A DNA stretch of 64,000 bases. It comes from Candidatus Bathyarchaeota archaeon (GTDB taxonomy: Archaea > Thermoproteota > Bathyarchaeia > TCS64). Each line of letters opens with the position of its first letter. Positions within the stretch are counted from its first letter, which is position 1. Shown piece after piece: positions 1 through 7,501 of this stretch. Made by a program: the position numbers and the translations under genes. Location: assembly GCA_026014875.1 (NCBI GenBank), contig JAOZHO010000037.1:248001-312000 (forward strand), written 5' to 3'. Under the pieces are notes generated by a model. The model searched no databases and was not told the origin of the DNA. It worked only from the letters and a program-made list of their open reading frames with translations.

Positions 1-1
1 C

Positions 2-349
2 GGCGCTGTAGGGGTTGCGAGCTACTTTCTCTTTCATATTCCGTTAGAGAGAGTGGCGGGCGCATTAGCGATAACCCTTCTGGCGATAGGCTTCGCTTAC
101 TACATCCGCATAAAACCGTCTAGAAGAGTGAACAGGGGCCTATACATATTCCTCGGATTCAGTCCCATCGGATTCTGCCTATGGTTACTTTACGCTTTTA
201 GTGGGATCGGCCTCTTCCTGACCACGCTTGGACCTTTAGGATCCCTCACTTCTATGCTGTTTTTCCCCATCCCCTTCATCATGGGAGTGTTCATAGGCGA
301 CTGGATAGGCAAGCGAAGGAACTATCGCCTTCCGCTGAGCCTCGGGTAG
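2..349 (+). CDS. Membrane protein, 5' end outside the window
   Basis: The reading frame is open to the left edge, so only the C-terminal part is present (about 115 residues). It is very hydrophobic, with about three or four membrane segments (LAITLLAIGFAYYI, LYIFLGFSPIGFCLWLLYAF, a Gly/Leu-rich stretch, FFPIPFIMGVFIGDWIG), and ends in a basic tail (GKRRNYR). A GTG at position 53 could start a shorter 98-residue protein, but the upstream codons continue the same hydrophobic pattern, so truncation by the window is more likely. I do not recognise the family. It precedes a 33-residue membrane protein on the same strand. Confidence 0.5.
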   Translation, partial: GAVGVASYFLFHIPLERVAGALAITLLAIGFAYYIRIKPSRRVNRGLYIFLGFSPIGFCLWLLYAFSGIGLFLTTLGPLGSLTSMLFFPIPFIMGVFIGDWIGKRRNYRLPLSLG

Positions 350-393
350 AAGACCATGCATGCCAGGGAGGACCAGCGGAGGGATTGAGATAG

Positions 394-495
394 GTGTTTG
401 AGTGGGTTGGCACGACGGAGGCATTGGTCCTCCTTATGATAATAGTGATAATCGCCGGATTTGTGACGGTTTGGGCTGGGAGGAAAAAGAAATGA
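394..495 (+). CDS. Tiny single-span membrane protein (33 aa)
   Basis: A GTG start lies ten bases after a strong ribosome-binding site (GGAGGG at 378-383). The product has a short N-terminal head, one long hydrophobic helix (LVLLMIIVIIAGFVTVWAG) and a positively charged end (GRKKK), as expected for a single-pass membrane peptide. It lies 44 bases after the upstream membrane-protein gene and could be its small partner. The ribosome-binding site and the helix support a real gene; the function is unknown. Confidence 0.4.
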   Translation: MFEWVGTTEALVLLMIIVIIAGFVTVWAGRKKK

Positions 496-546
496 CGCTC
501 TACCCGCGCGCTATACCATTCTTGCGATAGGGCCGCTCATTGGCTG

Positions 547-665
547 TATTTGATCAGCGGCGTAAGTTGCGAGGGCGAGGGCCCAGAACCGGTCGTCGTG
601 GGTTCTCTGGGGAACAAAGAGCAGTTTTCCAGACTCTAAGAGCTCCTATCTTTCCAAGACCAGTT
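547..665 (-). pseudogene. Decayed C-terminal remnant of a terminase large subunit
   Basis: Translated on the minus strand this stretch matches the last ~35 residues of the intact terminase at 2040-3560. It retains ESGKLLF and THDDRFWALALA, the latter carrying a conserved acidic part of the nuclease site. One codon is a TAG stop where the intact copy has Tyr in its ERYEL segment. The copies differ at about a quarter of positions, so this is a relative rather than a fresh duplicate. The 410-residue nuclease gene lies between the remnant and the intact gene. Confidence 0.75.
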
Positions 666-749
666 CAGGGAGCTATTCTACGTTAATATAAGGTAATGCT
701 GAAGTCTGGAATATCACTTTTAAATCCGAATATGTCCGCTTTTATTAGT

Positions 750-1982
750 CTATGATGAAATTATTATTTTTTTATTCTTTACAGTTAACCATCCCTTTTT
801 TCCCTTCATTATATTCATAATATTTTTGGTAGTGATATTGGAGTTATCCTTCAGGTCATAAATCATGCATAAATCTATCGTTCTGGTTATGATCACATTA
901 GTATTAATTGCTTTTTCAATTACATTCCGAGAAAATGGTTCCTGTTTAGCATCGACTGAATTAACCGTCATAAATGTATTAGCGACTAATAATGCTGTCA
1001 TGTTTGGTACTTGTCTTGCTTCTCTATGTTCATCTAATTTCGAAATATCTTGTCTAGTTAAATTTTTATTCTTACCTTTTATTTCAATAATTATTTGCCT
1101 CTCTTTTTTTTCTAAAATCCATAAATCCTCTTCAAATATCTCGTCAATGTGAGTTTCAAATCCTAATCTTATTAGAAAATCATTTACCGCTTCTACTAGT
1201 TTCTTATTTCCTAACCAAAGAATGGATTTTAGTTTGAGATATTTTCCAAGTTCTTTTTCTAAAGGAGTTATAGTCTCGCTTTTTATTCTCTCAATTTTAT
1301 CGCTTACGTCTTTTTCATTAGTAAATTTATAACAAGATATCCAATCTGGAGGTTCTAAGACCATTTTAGAATAATATGAGATTATCCCATTTGCAAGAGT
1401 CTCAGAAAGATTAATGATGTATTGTATTACGTTTGATCCCATTACACAAGGGAGAGATAATAACAACCCTTTTCCAATCTGCTTAGAGAATCCAACAACA
1501 TCATTATTGGGGGTAGTACAAAGTATTTCATCTAAAGATTCTCCACGTAATTTTATAGAGGTACTCCCAACATTTTCGAGAAATGGTTTAAACTCGGATC
1601 TACGAATTTTTAAATCACTAAATAATTGACCATCCCCAATATTTGAAAAATATATGCCATATGAATTTATTACTCTTGAAAATACGTAATCGTCACCATG
1701 AGCTCCAATAAAACACACTATTTTTCCAATTTCTAGTGCTTGACGAATTTCTTTTTCTCTTCGAATTGCTTCAGGAGGAGCATCAAGCATTATTTGTTGT
1801 TGAAAACGTCCAACTGAATATTCAAATTTAAAACTACCTACAAAATAAAGAAGAATATCAAAATTCATGAGATTTGATAAAATGGATTTATCTCCAAAAT
1901 GGATTTCTAGTCCCTTATTAATGTGAGGTCTTATGCCCGATACCCCAAAAACTAAGACTTTTCTGATATCCACCACGTTCAA
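750..1982 (-). CDS. Restriction-endonuclease-fold protein, AT-rich cargo gene
   Basis: The 410-residue product has an N-terminal Rossmann-like half (about 1-200; VLVFGVSG, FDILLYF, GKGLLLSLPC) that resembles amidotransferase-like or ThuA-like folds. A helical linker follows (about 220-255). The C-terminal domain (about 260-385) has a PD-(D/E)xK pattern: an acidic residue in EEDLWIL, then IIIEIKGKNKN. This domain layout is familiar from archaeal and defence-associated proteins, but no substrate can be named. The gene is far more AT-rich than its neighbours, which points to transfer. It sits directly after the intact terminase, with a terminase remnant on its other side. A role as an anti-virus cargo gene is inference. 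Confidence 0.75.
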   Translation of the reverse strand: MNVVDIRKVLVFGVSGIRPHINKGLEIHFGDKSILSNLMNFDILLYFVGSFKFEYSVGRFQQQIMLDAPPEAIRREKEIRQALEIGKIVCFIGAHGDDYVFSRVINSYGIYFSNIGDGQLFSDLKIRRSEFKPFLENVGSTSIKLRGESLDEILCTTPNNDVVGFSKQIGKGLLLSLPCVMGSNVIQYIINLSETLANGIISYYSKMVLEPPDWISCYKFTNEKDVSDKIERIKSETITPLEKELGKYLKLKSILWLGNKKLVEAVNDFLIRLGFETHIDEIFEEDLWILEKKERQIIIEIKGKNKNLTRQDISKLDEHREARQVPNMTALLVANTFMTVNSVDAKQEPFSRNVIEKAINTNVIITRTIDLCMIYDLKDNSNITTKNIMNIMKGKKGWLTVKNKKIIISS

Positions 1983-2039
1983 CCTCTCTTTATGATTATG
2001 TGAATATATCTAAAAAAACTCCTGTTTGTATTATTATCA

Positions 2040-3560
2040 TTAAGTTACTTTTGCGACGGGCCTTGAGGGCAGCGGTGAGGCTTGTTCAGCAGCAGATGCC
2101 GCCAATGCGAGGGCCCAAAACCTGTCGTCATGGGTGCCCTGAGGATGGTTAAAAAGTAATTTCCCCGACTTGGAGAGCTCGTATCGTTCCACGTTGAGTT
2201 CATGGAATAGGTCAGGGTCGAAAGGAATGTGTAGCAGCGGCCTCAGACTCGCCTTACTGCCCTCCTCGTTCACGCAACCTTCGGGGCATGAAATCCTCCA
2301 CTCCCCCGAGAGGGCGTCGACATACCCCTTCCATCCGCATATGGGGCAGACGGCGCTCCTCATCTGCTCCTTCAGGCAGGTAGCCATAGCCTCCTTGCTG
2401 GAGTCGGTGAAGTTAACGCCAGTGACGTTGCGGAGCCCCCCTCTCTTCATATCCTCGACGATGTACTCTCCCACCCCCGTCTTATCCGCGTAGACGGCGT
2501 GGATTCTCTTCCACCTATCCTGTAGTCGCTTGATGTACCCTATCACCGTACCATAGGAGGCCTCAAGAGGGAAACAGTGACAGTGGCGGAGGTAGAGGTG
2601 ATCATCGATTCTCTCCACGACCGCGATGACTGAGTGATCCCTGTGCTTCCCAAAGTCGACACCCACGAAAAAGTCTCCAATAAGGTGAGCCCCCGCATGG
2701 CGATAATTCAGCGAAGAGTCCTGAGCTAGGGCTATGAGGCTCGTGGAGAGCCATACATTCAGATCCTCGCTCCACTCGCATAGCATCTCCCTCCTCCATC
2801 GCCCCGGGTCGCCCCCTAGCTGCTCCTCGATCATTCCCACTATCTCAGGATTAAGGGGACCCTTTGGTGCCAGAGCCTCGGTATAAACAACCTTGTGCCT
2901 GCTGAACAGATCGAACCCGTCGTCGTTCATCATCCTGTAGAAGACGCTGTCCCTGTTCCACGGCGTCGACTCGGCAATGAGAAAACCATTCGTGGTGTTC
3001 AGCGAGAAGAGGACCGCAGAGTACAGCTCCAGATCATCCCTGATGAAGTTAGCCTCCATCAAGTAGACCGCCTTCGCCGTGTGCCCCCTGATCGTCTCGG
3101 GCACCGGGGACTCCGCCCTGATGACGGTGCCATTCCTGTAACGCACCAGAGTCTTGAGCACGTTCCTCCTCCCGACGACGTACTCGAAGAACCGGGGATC
3201 CACCCCCCTCATCCTCTCCAGGTGCTCCCCCAGCGCCTTGAACGCCACGTTCTTCGCCTGATCATACTTGGGCGCAGTCACTATGATCTGGCTCCCCGGA
3301 TACCTGAACCCATACCAGAGGAGCTTCGCCATCCCGTTGAAGGTCTTCCCCGTCTGACGGGCCTGAACATTCGCGATGAAATGCCCCTCATCCCTCAGGA
3401 AGGGCCACATATACTCATACGGCTCGTACCCCAGCCACTCACGGCAGAACTCGACGGGATCCCCTGGCAGCACCCTCTCCTCGAACCCCGGCCGGGAGCG
3501 CTCCAGCTCCCCCCTGATCTTCTCCCTCAACCCCTTGAGGCTCACAATCGCCCACGCCAC
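2040..3560 (-). CDS. terL: Phage terminase large subunit
   Basis: The 506-residue protein would pump viral DNA into the prohead and cut it. The ATPase domain has a Walker A-like motif QARQTGKT (about 66-73) and a hydrophobic strand ending YLMEAN (about 165-171) at the Walker B place. The C-terminal RNase H-like nuclease has GVDFGKHRD (Asp about 302) and THDDRFWALALA (about 476-487). A zinc-ribbon-like insertion (CPICG ... CPEGC, about 395-425) lies inside the nuclease domain. The start is GTG at 3560. No small subunit is recognisable, though the two small upstream genes could include one. The two-box viral promoter lies at 3605-3627. Confidence 0.93.
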   Translation of the reverse strand: MAWAIVSLKGLREKIRGELERSRPGFEERVLPGDPVEFCREWLGYEPYEYMWPFLRDEGHFIANVQARQTGKTFNGMAKLLWYGFRYPGSQIIVTAPKYDQAKNVAFKALGEHLERMRGVDPRFFEYVVGRRNVLKTLVRYRNGTVIRAESPVPETIRGHTAKAVYLMEANFIRDDLELYSAVLFSLNTTNGFLIAESTPWNRDSVFYRMMNDDGFDLFSRHKVVYTEALAPKGPLNPEIVGMIEEQLGGDPGRWRREMLCEWSEDLNVWLSTSLIALAQDSSLNYRHAGAHLIGDFFVGVDFGKHRDHSVIAVVERIDDHLYLRHCHCFPLEASYGTVIGYIKRLQDRWKRIHAVYADKTGVGEYIVEDMKRGGLRNVTGVNFTDSSKEAMATCLKEQMRSAVCPICGWKGYVDALSGEWRISCPEGCVNEEGSKASLRPLLHIPFDPDLFHELNVERYELSKSGKLLFNHPQGTHDDRFWALALAASAAEQASPLPSRPVAKVT

Positions 3561-3604
3561 GCCAATAATTAGGCAAAAACACTTACAACCCGATTGAGAT
3601 AAGC

Positions 3605-3627
3605 AATTTCTGAAATAACCGGTTTAA
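3605..3627 (-). promoter_or_regulatory. Two-box viral promoter element before terL
   Basis: On the minus strand TTAAACC is followed by exactly ten bases and GAAATT. The same boxes and spacing occur upstream of the COG2401 gene, beta-helix gene, head-tail adaptor and portal operon. This copy is the weakest, because the A/T-rich stretch that follows the second box elsewhere is not conserved. The terL start is 45 bases beyond it. Confidence 0.5.
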
Positions 3628-3682
3628 TTCCCTCCAAGGAAAAGCAATTAAGTGACAACACCATAATTACATAATGATATAA

Positions 3683-3910
3683 TTGAGCAACTATTCAACC
3701 ATATCAGTCCCCGGGAACGTTAAAAAGACCCTCGAAGAAGCGAAAGGCGACAAAGACTGGGGCAACTACCTCCTAGAACTCTACGCCGAGGCAGACAAGG
3801 CCAAACGGGCCAACGCCTTCCAGAAACTCGCTAGCAGCCTCACCGACGACGACCTGAAATCCATCGAAGACTCCAGTAAGGAGTTCAGGGAGAAGCTGAA
3901 GATAGGATGA
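3683..3910 (+). CDS. vapB: VapB-type antitoxin
   Basis: The 75-residue, highly charged protein starts STISVPGNVKKTLEEAK, like archaeal VapB antitoxins (DUF217-like). Its N-terminal strand probably binds the operator and its C-terminal helices (SLTDDDLKSIEDSSKEF) wrap the toxin. The start is TTG at 3683, just after an A/T-rich TATA-like stretch, so the transcript is probably nearly leaderless. Its last codons overlap the next gene by four bases (ATGA), typical of co-translated toxin-antitoxin pairs. The pair is divergent from terL and inside the viral packaging block. Confidence 0.8.
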   Translation: MSNYSTISVPGNVKKTLEEAKGDKDWGNYLLELYAEADKAKRANAFQKLASSLTDDDLKSIEDSSKEFREKLKIG

Positions 3911-4251
3911 GACTCCTGGACACAGACGCCATCATAGACCAGCTCCGGAAACGGGAGCACCAACCCGGAGCAATATCCGTCATAACCCTCATAGAGGTCC
4001 TCCGAGGAACAAAACAAGAGAAGAGGACAACGGTCAAAAAACTCCTCGAGGAGAGCTACCCCACCCTCACCCTCGACAACGATTCCATCCTCACATACTG
4101 CAACATCTACGCCAAACTCAGAGAGAAAGGCCAGACCCTCCCCGACGCAGATCTCCTCATCGCCGCAGGAGCCATATCCCGGGGAATGCCCCTGGAGACC
4201 CGGGACGCCCACTTCCAACGGCTCACCCCCTACGGCCTCGAGCTAGCCTGA
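3907..4251 (+). CDS. vapC: VapC-type PIN-domain toxin ribonuclease
   Basis: The 114-residue protein is a complete small PIN domain. Conserved acidic residues are visible in LLDTDAIID (Asp5 and nearby), in SVITLIEVLRG (the Glu) and in LPDADLLIAAGA (central Asp pair), with a last acidic position near ETRDAHF. PIN toxins cleave tRNA or rRNA and are neutralised by the co-encoded VapB. Its 3' end overlaps the opposite-strand gene ending at 4230. As cargo it could stabilise the viral block by addiction; that is inference. Confidence 0.88.
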   Translation: MRLLDTDAIIDQLRKREHQPGAISVITLIEVLRGTKQEKRTTVKKLLEESYPTLTLDNDSILTYCNIYAKLREKGQTLPDADLLIAAGAISRGMPLETRDAHFQRLTPYGLELA

Positions 4252-4520
4252 CCCTCCACCCCGTATCCCAGCTCTCCCCGAGCCTCAGCTGCTCTCCTAT
4301 TCTCCTCCTTAAGCCTCTCAAGCTCAACCTCAAGCCGCTCCACGTCCACGTCCACCACCATCCTGTAGCACATCCTCACCGCCGACACCAGGCTGTTCAT
4401 CGCCCTCACCTGGATATCCTCAAACCCCGACGGATCAGCGATGATAGCATCCAGCCCCGCCATCAACTCCTCCATCCTAACGATGTACTCAGCCCTCTTC
4501 CCGGAAGGGTCGATCCTCAC
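4230..4520 (-). CDS. Small viral protein with C-terminal coiled coil (96 aa)
   Basis: The open frame extends up to 4709, but its first ~60 residues are Gly/Glu/Arg low-complexity sequence typical of a shadow frame. A GTG at 4520, preceded by GAGGAGG, gives a sensible protein: mostly helical, with a charged heptad-like segment near the end (VERLEVELERLKEENRRAAEA). It follows another small gene ending at 4526 and precedes terL on the same strand. A small terminase subunit is a reasonable guess from position and helical content, but I see no diagnostic DNA-binding motif. The 3' end overlaps vapC tail to tail. Confidence 0.5.
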   Translation of the reverse strand: MRIDPSGKRAEYIVRMEELMAGLDAIIADPSGFEDIQVRAMNSLVSAVRMCYRMVVDVDVERLEVELERLKEENRRAAEARGELGYGVEGQASSRP

Positions 4521-4525
4521 CCTCC

Positions 4526-4756
4526 TCAGCGTGAACGACGCCCGAACCCGTCCGGCAGCCTCCCCCGACCCACCATCCGCCCCTCCCCCCGGAGCCTCAC
4601 GCACACCGCCACCAGCAGCCCCACGTCCCCCGTCAGCCTGTCCAGATTCCTCCTCACCTGAACGAACACCCTCCTCGTCTCCGCGCACCCCTCCCCCGAC
4701 TCCAGCCAACGCCTCAGCCTCCGCCTCTCCATATCGCTAAAGATATACCCCCTCAC
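4526..4756 (-). CDS. Small basic viral protein
   Basis: The protein of about 76 residues is rich in Arg (SDMERRRLRRWLESG, VFVQVRRNLDRL). Start choice is uncertain: GTG at 4756 comes just after the stop of the upstream COG2401 gene, and ATG at 4732 is an alternative. It ends where the next small gene begins, so the two are probably translationally coupled. It belongs to the packaging operon. Function is unknown; nucleic-acid binding is possible from its charge. Confidence 0.4.
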   Translation of the reverse strand: MRGYIFSDMERRRLRRWLESGEGCAETRRVFVQVRRNLDRLTGDVGLLVAVCVRLRGEGRMVGRGRLPDGFGRRSR

Positions 4757-4767
4757 CCCAGAACCCC

Positions 4768-6228
4768 TTATCCTAAGCCAGCCGCACGCCCCCAAAACAG
4801 ATACGCCTTACACTGACCCAGAACACTCAACGTCGCCAAAACACGCCCCAAACTCCCATTATCCTGAACAACCAACCACTCCCCAAACTCCCCCTTCCTA
4901 ACATAAGGCCTACCAGACCTCGACAACCGCTTAAAATAAGCCGAACCCACACCGAGAAGCCCCAGCCTGACGGCCTCCAACTGACCTTCATCCAACCCAT
5001 CCAGAAGACCCGAATTGTACCTAGAAGAACCCATCAACACCGGATTGAACCCCAGCCCACGCATAGACTCGATCACCCTCAAAACACTCACATGAGGCTC
5101 CGAGACCTGAACCAGCCTCATCCCAGCCCTCTCCGCGAAAGGATTGTACCGAGCCATCACAGCGATAAGCTCCACATTATCACAGCCCTGCATCCCCAGA
5201 GTCTCCCTAACAATCCGACTCCCGAGCCCAATCGTCCGATACTTGGGATGAACGATGACCCTGCTGATGATCGCCCAGTCCCTGTTAAGCTCATCAATCT
5301 TCGGCGCGTACCCGACCGCGTTACGCCTCCCCGCAGCTCTTACGGGAGGATACGAGTAAACGATCACGCCCACGAGCTCCCCAGACCTATCCATAGCGTA
5401 AATCTCCCGAGGAACAGGCAGACCCGAATCCCGGTAGTGAAGGTGACTCAGCCTCCTATAGTCCTCCCTCGACCCCTCCCTGATGGAGATATCCTCCGTC
5501 ACCGTGCATCGGGAAGCCTCAAGATGCCCCCAATGCTCAACCTCGATATCCTCCCCCCAACCCTTCCGAATCAGCACAGAAGGACAGAGATCCGCCTCCA
5601 AGTCAGTGTGCGTCGTGGCGACCACCAGAGTCGCACCCGACCGCCTCGCCAGCTTCTGGATATTGAACGCCACCACCTTAGCCGTGGTCCTGTCCAGGGT
5701 GGAGCAGAACTCGTCCGCGAGCCAGAACCTCTTCCCCGAATCGATCATCCGGGCAATCCGATATCGATACCTCTGGCCCTCGCTCAGCTCCTCATACTTC
5801 CTGAGGAAGAGGAACGCATCGTTCAGCCCCACCCTGCTGAGGAGCCCCACCGCCTCCCCGAACGACCCCGCCACCGAGTCGATGAGGGAAACACCCTCAT
5901 CCACAGCGACCCCATCAAGGTCCACCGCCTCCCCCCCCAGATCCTCCCCTAGAGCCCTGAGGAGAACCGACTTACCCGAGCCGCTGTCCCCCGTGATATA
6001 GACCACGCCCCCCTGGGGGAGCCTCAACTCGAAATCCCGGAAGAGGACATGCTCCCGCTCCCCGTCGATCCCCAAACCGAAAGCCTCAGCCACATCAAGG
6101 GTCCTCTCCGTGAGGGGCACCCTCGTCTTGAAGCTTATATCGTAGACGTAGCAGCCCCGCTCCGAGTCGTATCGCCTCGTCCTCTGCTCCACTCGTATGG
6201 GGATGGTTTCGTCCGTGGACTGGGTCAC
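4768..6228 (-). CDS. ABC-type ATPase fused to a GNAT acetyltransferase (COG2401-like)
   Basis: The N-terminal part of this 486-residue protein (about 55-230) is an ABC ATPase: Walker A GDSGSGKS (80-87), signature LSEGQ (148-152) and Walker B WLADEF (169-174). Residues about 235-400 form a GNAT-like domain with a Gly-rich cofactor loop region (HPKYRTIGLGSRIV). This order matches COG2401. No membrane segment is present, so it is not a transporter. It heads the packaging operon under a two-box viral promoter, with a GTG start at 6228. Its substrate is unknown. A role in virion assembly, packaging or host modification is inference from position. Confidence 0.85.
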   Translation of the reverse strand: MTQSTDETIPIRVEQRTRRYDSERGCYVYDISFKTRVPLTERTLDVAEAFGLGIDGEREHVLFRDFELRLPQGGVVYITGDSGSGKSVLLRALGEDLGGEAVDLDGVAVDEGVSLIDSVAGSFGEAVGLLSRVGLNDAFLFLRKYEELSEGQRYRYRIARMIDSGKRFWLADEFCSTLDRTTAKVVAFNIQKLARRSGATLVVATTHTDLEADLCPSVLIRKGWGEDIEVEHWGHLEASRCTVTEDISIREGSREDYRRLSHLHYRDSGLPVPREIYAMDRSGELVGVIVYSYPPVRAAGRRNAVGYAPKIDELNRDWAIISRVIVHPKYRTIGLGSRIVRETLGMQGCDNVELIAVMARYNPFAERAGMRLVQVSEPHVSVLRVIESMRGLGFNPVLMGSSRYNSGLLDGLDEGQLEAVRLGLLGVGSAYFKRLSRSGRPYVRKGEFGEWLVVQDNGSLGRVLATLSVLGQCKAYLFWGRAAGLG

Positions 6229-6235
6229 AGAATGT

Positions 6236-6289
6236 TCAAATTAAACTAAAAATAAATAGATTTTCGAAAAAATAAGGTTGAAATTAGCG
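6236..6289 (-). promoter_or_regulatory. Two-box viral promoter before the COG2401 operon
   Basis: In the direction of transcription TTCAACC, ten bases and GAAAAT are followed by an A/T-rich stretch containing TTTTTAGTTTAATTT. CGCTAATT lies just upstream (6282-6289) and recurs at the same place before the beta-helix gene. The start codon is 37 bases after the second box, implying a very short leader. Confidence 0.65.
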
Positions 6290-6376
6290 GAGCTTGCCCG
6301 CGGGGCTCATAATGCGGGACGGATTCTATACACGCATCCAAGGAACGATGCAGGCTTCCCTAGAGGATGTGGGGGG

Positions 6377-7399
6377 CTACTCACCCACGATCTCGTACCT
6401 CAGGGTCCCTATGGAGGGGATCTCGCACTCCAAGACATCCCCCACGTCGAGGTAGCCGTCGGGCCAGCTGTGGGCCACCCCCGCCACGGTCCCGGTGGCG
6501 ATGACGTCCCCGGGCTCCAGAGTGGTCCCGTTGGAGAGGTACTCCACGAGCCGGGGTATCCCGATGATCATGGTTGAGAGGTCCCCGTCCTGCCTCGTCT
6601 CCCCGTTCACCCGGGTGATGAGCCTCATCGGCGGGTCGTAGGGGTCCAGGACCTCGTCCCGGGTCAGTATGCAGGGCCCCATGGGGCCGGCGTTGTCCAT
6701 ACCCTTCCCCTTGGTCCAGTTCACGTCGTGCTTGAACATCCTGAAATCCACGTCCTGGGGGAAGCCCTGGTCCCGGGCGCTCACGTCGATGAGGATGGTG
6801 TAGCCCGCGATGTGATCGTAGGCCTCCTCCTTGGAGATGTACTTCCCCCTTTTGCCGATGACAATCGCGAGCTCGCACTCGTAGTCCATCTTATCCGTGG
6901 CCTTCACCTTGATAACGGGGCCCCTGGGGCCCACCACTATACCCGGGGGCTTCTGGAACACGTCGGGGACGTCCAGCTTCAGGCCCTTGAGCCTCTCTAT
7001 CTCCGCCGCCCTCGCCTCGGGGTCCTTGATTCTCTCCGTCGCGTGGTCGTAGAAGTTCACCGCCGTGCAGTAGAGTTTCCCCGGGGAGGGCACAGGCGCC
7101 TCCAGCCGCACATCCTCCAGACCCAGCCAGAGGCTCTCGCCGTCGAGCCCCTCCTTGTCCTCGGGCTTGCCCTCCATATATTCGAGGGTCGCCCTGGCGG
7201 CTTCCATGGCTCCCTCTCCCCCCGTCAGGAATCCCTTCATCGACGGCGGGATGAGCCCCGGGGCCAGTATGCTGGCGTTCTCCCTCCCAGCTACTTCCTT
7301 CAGGTAGACCGCGTAGGCCGAGGTGAGGTCCAGAACCTTGTTTCCAACTAGGGCCCCGATCCTCTCTTCGGTGTGTGCCTTGAATGTCACGAGCTTCAT
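6377..7399 (-). CDS. Fumarylacetoacetate hydrolase (FAH) family protein
   Basis: The ~340-residue protein has the FAH-superfamily C-terminal fold. The metal-binding acidic residues are in DYECELAIVIGKRG and FRMFKHDVNWTKGKG follows, ending with the usual LEPGDVIATGTVAGV and LDVGDVLECEI. Members hydrolyse, decarboxylate or hydrate 2-oxo acids during aromatic or sugar-acid breakdown; the substrate here is unknown. ATG at 7399 gives the usual MKLVTF start. The first ~14 codons closely match the beginning of the unrelated ABC ATPase gene at 10184. Nearby cellular genes do not define a pathway. Confidence 0.88.
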   Translation of the reverse strand: MKLVTFKAHTEERIGALVGNKVLDLTSAYAVYLKEVAGRENASILAPGLIPPSMKGFLTGGEGAMEAARATLEYMEGKPEDKEGLDGESLWLGLEDVRLEAPVPSPGKLYCTAVNFYDHATERIKDPEARAAEIERLKGLKLDVPDVFQKPPGIVVGPRGPVIKVKATDKMDYECELAIVIGKRGKYISKEEAYDHIAGYTILIDVSARDQGFPQDVDFRMFKHDVNWTKGKGMDNAGPMGPCILTRDEVLDPYDPPMRLITRVNGETRQDGDLSTMIIGIPRLVEYLSNGTTLEPGDVIATGTVAGVAHSWPDGYLDVGDVLECEIPSIGTLRYEIVGE

Positions 7400-7501
7400 A
7401 TCGTACAATGAAGGGCTTCGTCAAGTATTTGATTTAAACGCCTGCGGCTCGGACCGTCGGAGCCTTTTCCATAAAGGTTTAAAAAAGGCGATCGATCAGC
7501 A

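Larger units (their letters stand above)
547..6289. mobile_element. Viral block A: packaging module of a split provirus
   Basis: This block holds the terminase large subunit, a COG2401-type ATPase-acetyltransferase and two small genes on the minus strand. It also carries a VapBC cassette on the plus strand, an AT-rich nuclease gene and a terminase remnant. Its right edge is a promoter of the type shared with blocks B and C, after which a cellular FAH-family gene begins. No integrase, attachment repeat or replication gene is visible. The terminase is missing from the other two blocks and completes their virion gene set. Confidence 0.7.

Noticed and set aside
4520-4709. N-terminal extension of the small viral protein
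   Set aside because: The extra ~60 residues are Gly/Glu/Arg low complexity and lie in the shadow of the other small gene (4526-4756).
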